A DNA stretch of 64,000 bases from Clostridiales bacterium (GTDB lineage Bacteria; Bacillota; Clostridia; Oscillospirales; QAMX01), in NCBI GenBank assembly GCA_016303065.1, contig JAEDMJ010000003.1, positions 10,044-74,043 on the forward strand, given 5' to 3'. Both the position numbers and the translations under genes were made by a program. Positions 1 through 7,599 of this stretch are shown here, piece by piece. Position 1 is the first letter of the stretch. Each line of letters opens with the position of its first letter. Under the pieces are notes generated by a model, which worked only from the letters and a program-made list of their open reading frames with translations, made no database searches and was not told where the DNA came from.

Positions 1-1413
1 ATCCCGGTCCGATTTGCCGCAAGCAAGCTTCTCGAGGGCGACCCGATTGTCCTCGACGCGCTCGCCCTCTCCAGAAACGAAAAAGAGACGATCGAACACA
101 TAATCGTCCAAATGGAGGAGGAGCGGGGGCTTGACCGGGCGGCGGCAATAGCGGACATGAGGTTTTCCTTTATCAGACGGCTCTGCGAACAGACCGTTGT
201 CAAGCCCCGCGAATCAAAAGAGCACAACCGCAGCCGCAAAATAGACAGAATACTGACCGGGAAATACACCGCCATCCCCGCGTTCATCGGTATTATGGCG
301 CTTGTATTCTGGCTCACTTTCAACGTCATCGGAGCGTGGCTCCAGGGGCTTCTGGAGCTCGGGATCGACAAATTCACAGGGATCGTGGACTCCGCCCTTA
401 CCGGCTGGGAGGTCAACGAAGCGCTCCACTCCCTTGTGATCGACGGTATTTTCAACGGCGTCGGCAGCGTTCTGAGCTTTATTCCCATAATCGTCACGCT
501 GTTTTTCTTCCTTTCGCTCCTTGAAGACAGCGGCTATATGGCCCGCGTCGCCTTCGTCATGGACAAACTGCTTCGGAAGATCGGGCTTTCCGGCCGGAGC
601 ATCGTCCCCATGCTGATCGGTTTCGGCTGCACCGTTCCGGGCGTTATGGCAAGCCGCACGCTGCCCTCCGAGCGCGACAGAAAAATGACGATCATGCTGA
701 CTCCTTTTATGAGCTGTACCGCGAAGCTCCCGATCTACGGCTTTTTCACCCAGCTCTTTTTCCCGGAGTACAGCGGGCTCATAATGGTCGGACTTTATTT
801 TCTCGGCATCGTCGTGGCGATACTCGTGGCGCTGATCTCAAAAAGCACCATGTTCCGCGGCGAAGCGGTTCCCTTCGTCATGGAGCTGCCGAATTACCGG
901 CTTCCCGGTGCAAAAAACGTCGCATTCCTCCTTTGGGACAAGGCGAAAGACTTTCTGCAGCGGGCCTTCACGGTAATTTTCATCGCGACCATCGTGATAT
1001 GGTTTCTTCAGACCTTTGACTTCCACTTCAACATCGTCTCCGATTCCAGGGACAGCATGCTTGCCTGGGCGGCGGGACTTATTGCCCCGGTCTTTTCTCC
1101 GCTGGGCTTTGGCGACTGGCGCATATCCACCTCGCTTATCGCCGGCATAATGGCAAAGGAGAGCGTCGTTTCAACCATCTCCGTGCTCTTCGGCAGCACA
1201 GACGCTCTGACCTCGCTTCTCACGCCGGTAACCGCTGCGTCGCTTCTCACCTTCTGCCTCCTCTACCCGCCGTGCATCGCGGCGATATCCTCCATCCGCC
1301 GTGAGCTCGGAACAAAATGGGCGTGCCTCACCGTCGTCGGCCAGTGCATCATCGCCTGGGTCTGCGCCCTTTGCGTTCGGCTTGCGGGAATGCTCATAGG
1401 TACTCTCCTGTGA
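1..1413 (+). CDS. feoB: Ferrous iron transport protein B, C-terminal part
   Basis: This is the C-terminal part of FeoB, the inner-membrane Fe(II) uptake protein; the reading frame is open from base 1, so the N-terminal G domain lies outside the window. The first residues (IKLLEGDP-like, seen as SKLLEGDP) are the FeoB linker after the GTPase domain. The membrane domain follows with the two Gate-type segments; the block GFGCTVPGVMASRTL and the later MSCTAKLPIYGFF are typical, including the conserved Cys residues. Several hydrophobic helices fill the remainder, and the protein ends in a membrane helix. A methionine at 112 is internal and not a start. It overlaps the next small gene by GTGA, so the two are probably translated together. 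The call is secure; only the N-terminus is missing. Confidence 0.95.
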   Translation: MPVRFAASKLLEGDPIVLDALALSRNEKETIEHIIVQMEEERGLDRAAAIADMRFSFIRRLCEQTVVKPRESKEHNRSRKIDRILTGKYTAIPAFIGIMALVFWLTFNVIGAWLQGLLELGIDKFTGIVDSALTGWEVNEALHSLVIDGIFNGVGSVLSFIPIIVTLFFFLSLLEDSGYMARVAFVMDKLLRKIGLSGRSIVPMLIGFGCTVPGVMASRTLPSERDRKMTIMLTPFMSCTAKLPIYGFFTQLFFPEYSGLIMVGLYFLGIVVAILVALISKSTMFRGEAVPFVMELPNYRLPGAKNVAFLLWDKAKDFLQRAFTVIFIATIVIWFLQTFDFHFNIVSDSRDSMLAWAAGLIAPVFSPLGFGDWRISTSLIAGIMAKESVVSTISVLFGSTDALTSLLTPVTAASLLTFCLLYPPCIAAISSIRRELGTKWACLTVVGQCIIAWVCALCVRLAGMLIGTLL

Positions 1414-1565
1414 ACGCGCAGAGCATCGCCGTTCTTGCGGCAGTCGCCGCATCTTCCGCCGCCGCCGTCGTTTCGCTCGTCCGAAACCGGAAAAAAGGCC
1501 GCGCTTCGTGCGCAGGCTGCTGCGCCGCCTGCGCGTCAAAAGGCAAATGCCGCTCAAAAAAATAA
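1410..1565 (+). CDS. FeoB-associated Cys-rich membrane peptide
   Basis: A 51-residue peptide starting with GTG that overlaps the feoB stop codon (GTGA). It has one hydrophobic Ala/Val-rich helix at about residues 5-22, then a basic stretch (RNRKKGR), then a Cys-rich tail with four Cys within CAGCCAAC and one more near the end, and a basic terminus. This layout, and its place directly after feoB, match the FeoB-associated Cys-rich membrane protein family, thought to assist iron transfer or FeoB assembly; the exact role is unproven. The overlap makes translational coupling likely. Lower-frame extensions upstream lie inside feoB and are not used. Confidence 0.85.
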   Translation: MNAQSIAVLAAVAASSAAAVVSLVRNRKKGRASCAGCCAACASKGKCRSKK

Positions 1566-1715
1566 AGCTCTCTCCCCCCGCCGCCGGTGAACGCGCCCAC
1601 GAGTCATAACCCCAAACAGCCTTTTCTTTACACCGGCCGGAGCCTTCGGCCGCCTTCCTTTCCGATACACCTCACACCCACATCTGCTTATACTCATAAC
1701 CGTACCTCATGAAAA

Positions 1716-1749
1716 TACCCCCAATACCGGGTGTCCGGTATTGGGGGTA
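1716..1749. repeat. 34-nt perfect palindrome, copy 1 (also a possible terminator)
   Basis: Arms at 1716-1730 and 1735-1749 are perfect 15-nt inverted repeats around a GTGT loop. The same 34 bases recur at 24750-24783, and similarity runs a few bases further left (CATGA then AA). It sits between the converging feoB operon and yebC. On the minus strand four T follow the stem, so it could end yebC transcription; on the plus strand no T run follows. The rest of 1566-1825 holds no gene that I can see. Confidence 0.8.
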
Positions 1750-1825
1750 AATAGCATTTTCGGATACTGTTTTCTCTTCACTCACCGCTGCGGCAAAAAC
1801 CCTGCGGGCGCCCTGAGAGCCGATA

Positions 1826-2551
1826 TTATTCCTGATCCCAGCTGTGCCAGACGTTCTGGACGTCGTCGTTGTCGTCCAGCATGTCGAGAAGGCGGTTCAT
1901 GTTCTTTACCTGGTCTTCATTGGTAAGCGGCATGAGGGTCTGGGGGATCATCTTGACTTCCGCCTCAACGAACTCATATCCGTCTTTTTCCAACGCCTCG
2001 CGGACGGAACCCAGATCGTCGGGGTTGGTGAGTATCTCGAAGACCTCGTCGTCGACGTTTACGTCCTCTGCTCCGGCGTCAAGGGCGGCCATTGTGACTT
2101 CTTCTTCGTCCTGACCGGCGTTTTCGATAAGCAAAACGCCTCTGCGGTCAAACTGCCAGGAAACGCTGTTGGACTGGCCGAGGTTTCCGCCGTTCTTGTC
2201 AAAATAGTGTCTCATGTCCGCGGCGGTGCGGTTGCGGTTGTCGGTAAGGGTTTCGACGATGACCGCGATGCCTCCGGGACCGTAGCCTTCATAGGTGATG
2301 TTTTCGAAGTTGGCGCTGTCGCCCTGTCCCGCATACTTGGTGATCATGCGGTTGATATTGTCGTTGGGGACATTCATGGTCTTCGCCTTTGCGATTATAT
2401 CGCGCAGACGGGAGTTGGACACGGGATCCGGTCCTCCGTCCTTGACGGCAATGGCTATCTCTCGGCCGATTTTGGTGAATATCTGGGCGCGCTTTGCGTC
2501 GCCCGCTTCTTTTTTATGCTTTATGTTGTTCCACTTGGAGTGACCGGACAT
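1826..2551 (-). CDS. yebC: YebC/PmpR family regulator or translation factor
   Basis: A 241-residue protein of the YebC/PmpR family, with the hallmark N-terminus MSGHSKWNNIKHKK and the acidic C-terminal region. Length is standard. Family members were first described as DNA-binding regulators; the YebC2 branch has since been tied to relief of ribosome stalling at proline runs, and I cannot decide the branch from sequence alone. Start is the ATG at 2551 with an AGGGG-type ribosome site upstream. It stands alone, with its own promoter at 2617-2645, and converges on the feoB operon. Confidence 0.95.
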   Translation of the reverse strand: MSGHSKWNNIKHKKEAGDAKRAQIFTKIGREIAIAVKDGGPDPVSNSRLRDIIAKAKTMNVPNDNINRMITKYAGQGDSANFENITYEGYGPGGIAVIVETLTDNRNRTAADMRHYFDKNGGNLGQSNSVSWQFDRRGVLLIENAGQDEEEVTMAALDAGAEDVNVDDEVFEILTNPDDLGSVREALEKDGYEFVEAEVKMIPQTLMPLTNEDQVKNMNRLLDMLDDNDDVQNVWHSWDQE

Positions 2552-2616
2552 TTTATGATGACCCCTTTTGATAAGTTTCGTAAACAGCGCGCAAATCTGC
2601 CCGCATACCTTGGGAT

Positions 2617-2645
2617 ATTATATCACAGTTTTGGCGGTTTTACAA
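2617..2645 (-). promoter_or_regulatory. Predicted sigma-A promoter of yebC
   Basis: On the minus strand, -35 TTGTAA (2640-2645), a 17-nt spacer and -10 TATAAT (2617-2622), about 65 nt before the yebC start. Confidence 0.5.
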
Positions 2646-2686
2646 GCCCCCGCAGCGTTCCGACAGCGCCCGCATCAGGCGTTTTT

Positions 2687-4033
2687 TCAATTTTCCTCCC
2701 GCTTTTTGCTTTCGGCAAGCGCCTCCGCCGCTTTAATAAGCGCACCGCGCTCGTTTTCAACGCTCTCCTCGATCACCATGGAAAGCAGTTTTTCGAGAAC
2801 TTCCCCGACGGCTTTTCCCTTTGGCACGCCGGCTTCGATAAGCTCCCTCCCGCCGACCGCAAGACCGCCCAGGTCAACGCAGGCGTTTCCGGCCCGCAGA
2901 GCGTCCACGATCTTCCCGATTCGGTCAAGCCTTTCCGCCGCGCCCGGAATATGCGGCTTTGCCGCCAGATCCGCCCTTGCGGAAGCCAGAAGTCTCATGG
3001 CGTTTTCATATCCGTACCTCCGCACAAGCCTCTTTGCGGGAATCACTTCGGCCGGCATACGCACGGTCTCCTCGTGGGCGGCGACGACTGTTTTCACGGT
3101 CTTTGCCGTGGCGTTGTCCGATTTCAGGCGTGAAAGAACATCCCCGGCGATCCGCGCGCTCTCCGCAGGGTGTCCGCGGAAATGCGCTCTGCCGTTCTCC
3201 TCGGTGAAGCACGCCGGTTTGCCGAGGTCGTGGAAAAACATCGAAAGCCGCATTATCGGGTCCCGCTCCGCGGCGTTCACCGCCGCGACCGTGTGTTCCC
3301 AAACGTCCCGGTCGTGCCACGGCGTGTTCTGCGGAAATCCGACGCAGGGCATGACCTCCGGAACAAACACGGCGATCACCTCCGGAAAACTTCTCAGAAT
3401 CCGCTCCGCCCCCGCTCCGCAAAGGAGCTTCACAAACTCAGAAAAGATCCTCTCCGCCGATATGTTCCGAAGAAGCTCCCGGTTTCGCCGCACGCTTTCG
3501 GCAGTCCCTTCTGCGATCTCAAAATCCAGCACCGAAGCGAACCTCAGCGCCCGGAGAATACGCAAACCGTCCTCGGCGAACCTCAGGTCAGGATCCCCGA
3601 CGCACCTTATCACCCCGGCGTCAAGATCCTCCCGCCCGCCGAAGAGATCGCATATGCCCCTTTGCGGCGAAAACGCCATGGCGTTCACGGTGAAATCCCT
3701 TCTGGAAAGGTCCTCAGAAAGCTCAGACGTGAAAGATACGGAGACGGGGCGGCGGTTGTCGCGGTACTCCCCGTCGATGCGGAACGTCGTGATCTCGATC
3801 GGCTCTCCGTCGATGACGACCGTTACCGTCCCGTGCTTAAGCCCTGTCTCGATCAGCTTATAATCCGCAAAAAGCGAAAGCATCTCCCCGGGCAGAGCCG
3901 CCGTCGTGACGTCCCAGTCGTGAGGCTGCTTTCCCATAAGGCTGTCCCGGACGCAGCCGCCCACGAGCCACCCCTCGAAACCGCCGCGGGCCAGCACCCC
4001 GAGGGCTTTATTTATACTTTCCGGGATCCTCAT
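2687..4033 (-). CDS. cca: CCA tRNA nucleotidyltransferase with HD domain
   Basis: A 448-residue class II CCA-adding enzyme, which builds or repairs the 3' CCA end of tRNAs. The nucleotidyltransferase core is visible as GGCVRD (25-30) and the metal-binding DWD (39-41), followed by RRDFTVNAMA (111-120) and the nucleotide-choosing EDGLRILRALR motif (about 154-164). A central HD domain shows HDLGKP at 268-273, which in some relatives gives phosphohydrolase activity. Both tRNAs in this window lack an encoded CCA, so the enzyme is needed for their maturation. It is preceded by a dehydrogenase that ends in a terminator, so it is probably transcribed on its own. Confidence 0.95.
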   Translation of the reverse strand: MRIPESINKALGVLARGGFEGWLVGGCVRDSLMGKQPHDWDVTTAALPGEMLSLFADYKLIETGLKHGTVTVVIDGEPIEITTFRIDGEYRDNRRPVSVSFTSELSEDLSRRDFTVNAMAFSPQRGICDLFGGREDLDAGVIRCVGDPDLRFAEDGLRILRALRFASVLDFEIAEGTAESVRRNRELLRNISAERIFSEFVKLLCGAGAERILRSFPEVIAVFVPEVMPCVGFPQNTPWHDRDVWEHTVAAVNAAERDPIMRLSMFFHDLGKPACFTEENGRAHFRGHPAESARIAGDVLSRLKSDNATAKTVKTVVAAHEETVRMPAEVIPAKRLVRRYGYENAMRLLASARADLAAKPHIPGAAERLDRIGKIVDALRAGNACVDLGGLAVGGRELIEAGVPKGKAVGEVLEKLLSMVIEESVENERGALIKAAEALAESKKREEN

Positions 4034-4083
4034 TGAGTTTTTTACCGTCCTTTTTTATTTCCGCCCGAATTCAAAAACCGATC

Positions 4084-4116
4084 CCCGGCGGGGAAAGCCT
4101 GCTGTCGCCCGCCGGG
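4084..4116 (-). terminator. Intrinsic terminator after the Gfo/Idh/MocA gene
   Basis: Nine-base arms at 4084-4092 and 4108-4116 pair perfectly and are GC-rich; on the minus strand the stem is followed by ATCGGTTTTT. It separates the dehydrogenase from cca. Confidence 0.65.
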
Positions 4117-4147
4117 TCCTGTTTTTATCAAAGATTAAAGCGAGAGA

Positions 4148-5128
4148 TCAAAGCTCGATGACCCGGCCCGTAAACACGGATTCGTTGCAGGCCAGCGTGA
4201 GCGCCAGGGACTTGCAGGCGTCGGCGTACGGAGACTTGACCTTGCTCTGATCCCCGGTCAGCAGAGCGTCAATATAGGCGCGGTTGATGGCGCGCTCGTG
4301 GCTTTCGACCCGCAGGAAATTCTTCGTGTACTCCGAAGTTTTGAACGTAACATTGTTTCTGAGCTGGTAGTCCACTTCGGCGTCGGTGCAGTGGATGCGC
4401 AGGCCGTTCTTGTACCCCGGATGTCCCGCGGTCACATAGCAGCCCGTGAATATGTTGGCGATAACTCCGCTTTTGAAGGTGATTACCGCGGAGGAGCAGT
4501 CGTGCAGGTCATAGCCATCGCGTTTGACGATGCCCTTTCTCGCGGTGCAGTAAACCTTTTCCGGTTCGCCGAAGAGATAACGCGAAAGGTCGAAATGGTG
4601 GATGTTCTGTTCGACGATCTGGCCTCCGGACGTTGCGTAGGTCGGCCACCAGTAAACGCCGGGAATGCCGCCGATCCACGCGCCGTCAACAAGGGCGACC
4701 TCGCGGTTTGCAATGAACTCGCGCGTCATGCGAACGATGTCAAGGTATCTGTCCTGGAAGCCCACACAGGTGATAAGACCTTTTGCCGCCGCAGCGTCGC
4801 GGATCTTCTCCGCAGTCTCCATGTCGAGCGCAAGGGGTTTCTCCACGAAGAAATTTATCCCGCGCTCTGCAGCGGCAAGCTCAATTTTTCCGTGCTGATC
4901 CGGCGGCACGCAGATGTAGAGCGCGTCGGGGCGGCAGTCGTCAAGCATTTCTTCAACGCTTTCCCGATAGACCCTGCCGGTACCCATGAAAGCCTGCTTC
5001 TCTTCGGCGCGTTCCGGCCTTATGTCGTAGAAGCCGACGACTTCCGTTTCCCCGAAGTCCTTGAGATGGGGCAGATGCGCCATGCTTCTTCCTCCGCAGC
5101 CGCAGAGTGCGATTTTAAGCTTTGACAT
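4148..5128 (-). CDS. Gfo/Idh/MocA family oxidoreductase
   Basis: A 326-residue NAD(P)-dependent sugar dehydrogenase of the Gfo/Idh/MocA family. The Rossmann nucleotide site is GCGGRS at residues 10-15, and the EKPLA motif with the catalytic-type Lys is present (context FFVEKPLALD). The C-terminal half is the usual alpha/beta substrate domain with NIHHFDL. I chose the ATG at 5128 (MSKLKIAL) because an AAGGA site lies just before it; the longer frame to 5224 adds 32 residues with no family match. It is divergent from the GH109-like gene at 5394, a member of the same superfamily, which suggests a shared carbohydrate role. The substrate cannot be read from sequence. Confidence 0.9.
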   Translation of the reverse strand: MSKLKIALCGCGGRSMAHLPHLKDFGETEVVGFYDIRPERAEEKQAFMGTGRVYRESVEEMLDDCRPDALYICVPPDQHGKIELAAAERGINFFVEKPLALDMETAEKIRDAAAAKGLITCVGFQDRYLDIVRMTREFIANREVALVDGAWIGGIPGVYWWPTYATSGGQIVEQNIHHFDLSRYLFGEPEKVYCTARKGIVKRDGYDLHDCSSAVITFKSGVIANIFTGCYVTAGHPGYKNGLRIHCTDAEVDYQLRNNVTFKTSEYTKNFLRVESHERAINRAYIDALLTGDQSKVKSPYADACKSLALTLACNESVFTGRVIEL

Positions 5129-5306
5129 TCCGTTTTCCTTCTTTCTGTCTGTAAAAATATGTAATGCAAAAAAAATTTTATTTCCGCAAAGTTCAACAGG
5201 ATTTACGCCAAACGCAAAAGACAACGGCGGTTTCTTTCGAATATAATATCACATTTTCCCTCTGAATGGAAGCCCCTTTTCCCGTTATTTTTCCGCCGCA
5301 GCCGTA

Positions 5307-5335
5307 TTGACAACCCGAATGAATAATTGTATTAT
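5307..5335 (+). promoter_or_regulatory. Sigma-A promoter of the GH109-isomerase transcript
   Basis: Consensus -35 TTGACA (5307-5312), 17-nt spacer and -10 TATTAT (5330-5335). Transcription would start near 5342, just before the palindrome at 5351-5372. The 265-nt region between the divergent genes holds this promoter and operator; on the minus strand only a weak TATTAT (5243-5248) is visible. Confidence 0.7.
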
Positions 5336-5350
5336 ATATGGTAACAAGAA

Positions 5351-5372
5351 ATATCGAGAAAGCGCTTGATAT
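5351..5372. promoter_or_regulatory. LacI/CcpA-like palindromic operator
   Basis: A central perfect 8-mer AAGCGCTT (5360-5367) is flanked by ATATC (5351-5355) and GATAT (5368-5372), which are reverse complements of each other. The core AAAGCGCTT resembles cre sites and LacI-family operators. It lies about ten bases after the predicted transcription start, where a bound repressor would block the polymerase, and before the GGAGGA ribosome site of the gene at 5394. Confidence 0.55.
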
Positions 5373-5393
5373 TCGACCGGAGGAAACAGTGTT

Positions 5394-6680
5394 ATGGCTG
5401 AAAGCAAGACCAATTTCGGCGTTATCGGAATCAGCGGACGCGGTTCCGGAATGCTCAGAGAATTCCTGAGCGTTCCCGGCGTCGCCGTTACCGCTGTCTG
5501 CGACAAATACGAAGACCGCGCCCGCAGAGGCTCTGAGATCGTAAAAGAAGTCACCGGCAAGGACATCGAATGGTACACCGATTACCATGAGCTCCTGGCC
5601 CGCGACGATATAAAGGGCGTACTCATCTGCACCACATGGATCACCCACGCGCGCATCGCCATCGACGCAATGCGCGCCGGAAAACACGCCGCGTTTGAAG
5701 TCGGCGGAGCCGCCTCCGTTGAAGAGTGCTGGCAGATGGTCCGAACCTCTGAGGAGACCGGCAAAATCTGCATGATGATCGAAAACTGCTGCTATGACAG
5801 AAACGAGCTGGCCGTTTTCAACATGATCAAAAAGGGCTTGTTCGGAGAGCTCATTCACCTTGAGGGCGGCTATCGCCACGACCTTCGCGACGAGATCAAC
5901 AACGGCGTTGAAAACCGCCACGGACGTCTTGCCAACTTCACCTGCCGCAACGGCGAGCTCTATCCCACCCATCAGCTTGGACCGATCTCCAAGTGCCTCG
6001 GCATCAACCGCGGCAACCGTTTCCTGACCCTTACCTCCATGGCGTCCAAATCCCGCGGGCTCCACGATTGGCTCGTCAAAAACCGCACTCCCGACTATCA
6101 CAGCTATAACCGCGTTTTCAACCAGGGCGACGTGGTAACGACGCTTATAAAATGCGCCAACGGCGAAACCATAACTCTCACGCACGACTGCAGCCTCGTC
6201 CGCCCGTACAGCCGCAACTACGTGGTGCAGGGAACCGACGCGATCTACAACGAGGCTCCCCATCCCTATGACAATGTTATCGCTCTCGACAGCGAAGAAC
6301 ACGGCTGGAAGCCCTTCACGCCCTATCTTGAAAAGTACGAACATCCGCTCTGGCGCAAGTATATCACCGACGGCGTTCACGCCGGTCACGGCGGCATGGA
6401 CTACCTCGTGCTCTGCGCCTACGCCGAAGCGGCCATAAACGACCTGACGCCGCCCATCGATGTCTACGACACCGCCGCATGGATGGCCGTCACCTGCCTT
6501 TCCGAGCAGTCCGTCGCCCTCGGCAGCATGCCCGTGGCCTTCCCGGACTTCACCAACGGCGCCTGGATCGACCGCGAACCCTTCAGACGCGGTATGTACT
6601 GTCTTGAAGACGTTTGCGAGGAATGCTTCCCGAACGCCGAAAACACTGCCGGAGACAGGAATAAATCTGAGGAGGAGTAA
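5394..6680 (+). CDS. GH109-like glycosidase (Gfo/Idh/MocA fold)
   Basis: A 428-residue protein with an N-terminal Rossmann site GISGRG (12-17). In place of the EKP motif of sugar dehydrogenases it has EVGG (102-105), followed by MMIENCCY (127-134) and HLEGGYRHDL (155-164). These blocks are those I recall from GH109 alpha-N-acetylgalactosaminidases, which use tightly bound NAD+ in a redox-assisted cleavage. If so, it would remove terminal alpha-GalNAc, for example from mucin or blood-group A glycans. No signal peptide is seen, so it would act inside the cell on imported sugars. It is followed after 5 nt by an isomerase-like gene. The alternative is an unassigned dehydrogenase. Confidence 0.75.
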   Translation: MAESKTNFGVIGISGRGSGMLREFLSVPGVAVTAVCDKYEDRARRGSEIVKEVTGKDIEWYTDYHELLARDDIKGVLICTTWITHARIAIDAMRAGKHAAFEVGGAASVEECWQMVRTSEETGKICMMIENCCYDRNELAVFNMIKKGLFGELIHLEGGYRHDLRDEINNGVENRHGRLANFTCRNGELYPTHQLGPISKCLGINRGNRFLTLTSMASKSRGLHDWLVKNRTPDYHSYNRVFNQGDVVTTLIKCANGETITLTHDCSLVRPYSRNYVVQGTDAIYNEAPHPYDNVIALDSEEHGWKPFTPYLEKYEHPLWRKYITDGVHAGHGGMDYLVLCAYAEAAINDLTPPIDVYDTAAWMAVTCLSEQSVALGSMPVAFPDFTNGAWIDREPFRRGMYCLEDVCEECFPNAENTAGDRNKSEEE

Positions 6681-6685
6681 GAAAC

Positions 6686-7432
6686 ATGAAACTCGGCGCC
6701 CAGCTTTACACCATCCGGGAGTTCTGCAAAACCCCCGAAGACCTCGATGCATCCCTTGCGAAGATCGCCGGAATCGGCTACAAATATGTTCAGCTCTCCG
6801 GTTTCTCCTACGACGCGGCAAGCGTGAAACGCCGCTGCGACGAGCTCGGCCTTTCCATCATCCTGACCCACAACTCCGCCGACAGGCTAATCAACGATAC
6901 CGACAGGCTCATTGAAGACCACCGGATCATGAATTGCCCCAACATCGGCATCGGCGGTTTTTTCGGCGACCGCACGCCCGAAGGAGTCCGCAAATTCCTT
7001 TCTGACTGCCGCCCCGCCATGGAGAAGATCGCCGCCGCCGGAATGAAGTTCCAGTATCACAACCACGGTTTTGAGTTTGAAAAATTTGACGGCGTCACGC
7101 TGTTCGACATTCTCAAAAACGAAAGCGATCCGGAGCTTATGGGCTTCACGCTTGACACCTACTGGGTGCAGTACGGCGGAGTCTGCATCGTCGACCTCGT
7201 CAATTCGCTCCGCGGACGCATTAACGTCTTCCACTTCAAGGACATGGCCATGACCCCCGAAGGCCAGCATTTCGCGCCCATCGGAGAGGGCAACCTCTCC
7301 TGGGAAACCATAATTCCGGCTTTTGCACAGGCCGGCGCGGAATACGGCTTTGTCGAACAGGACAACACCTACGGCGCGGACCCCTTCGACTGCCTCGGAA
7401 AGAGCTATAATTATCTGGCCGGGAAGCTCTGA
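6686..7432 (+). CDS. Sugar phosphate isomerase/epimerase family (xylose isomerase-like TIM barrel)
   Basis: A 248-residue AP-endonuclease-2 fold protein starting MKLGAQLYTIRE. Metal- and sugar-binding motifs of the family are present: YHNHGFEF in the middle, LDTYWVQYGG after it, and HFKDM further on. Members are sugar isomerases, epimerases or 3-ketosugar-processing enzymes; they commonly sit beside Gfo/Idh/MocA dehydrogenases. It lies 5 nt after the GH109-like gene and ends just before a strong terminator, so the two form one transcript. The substrate is unknown. Confidence 0.85.
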   Translation: MKLGAQLYTIREFCKTPEDLDASLAKIAGIGYKYVQLSGFSYDAASVKRRCDELGLSIILTHNSADRLINDTDRLIEDHRIMNCPNIGIGGFFGDRTPEGVRKFLSDCRPAMEKIAAAGMKFQYHNHGFEFEKFDGVTLFDILKNESDPELMGFTLDTYWVQYGGVCIVDLVNSLRGRINVFHFKDMAMTPEGQHFAPIGEGNLSWETIIPAFAQAGAEYGFVEQDNTYGADPFDCLGKSYNYLAGKL

Positions 7433-7464
7433 TATCGCCCGTTTTTCCCCCGAAAAAAGTTCAG

Positions 7465-7508
7465 AAACCCGCCGCAGCAGGATTTTTTTGCTCTCTGCGG
7501 CGGGTTTT
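7465..7508 (+). terminator. Intrinsic terminator after the isomerase gene
   Basis: Thirteen-base perfect arms (7465-7477 and 7495-7507) with a T-rich loop are followed by TTTTATTTG. Confidence 0.85.
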
Positions 7509-7538
7509 ATTTGTTCCCCTGCCCCGCCGAAAACCCTG

Positions 7539-7567
7539 TTGAAATATAAAAATTTTTTTGCTATAAT
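7539..7567 (+). promoter_or_regulatory. Sigma-A promoter of the GH42 gene
   Basis: -35 TTGAAA (7539-7544), 17-nt spacer, -10 TATAAT (7562-7567). A small inverted repeat TTTCA/TGAAA (7570-7574 and 7581-7585) lies at the expected transcription start and may be an operator. Confidence 0.65.
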
Positions 7568-7599
7568 AATTTCAAACATATGAAAGGAAATTCACAGCC

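Noticed and set aside
1716..1749. Palindrome as part of a CRISPR array
   Set aside because: Only single copies occur at each site, with no regular spacers and no cas genes in the window.
5193..6821. Minus-strand open frame of 542 codons antisense to the GH109-like gene
   Set aside because: The plus strand has a consensus promoter, ribosome site and family motifs; the antisense product is low in complexity and matches nothing.
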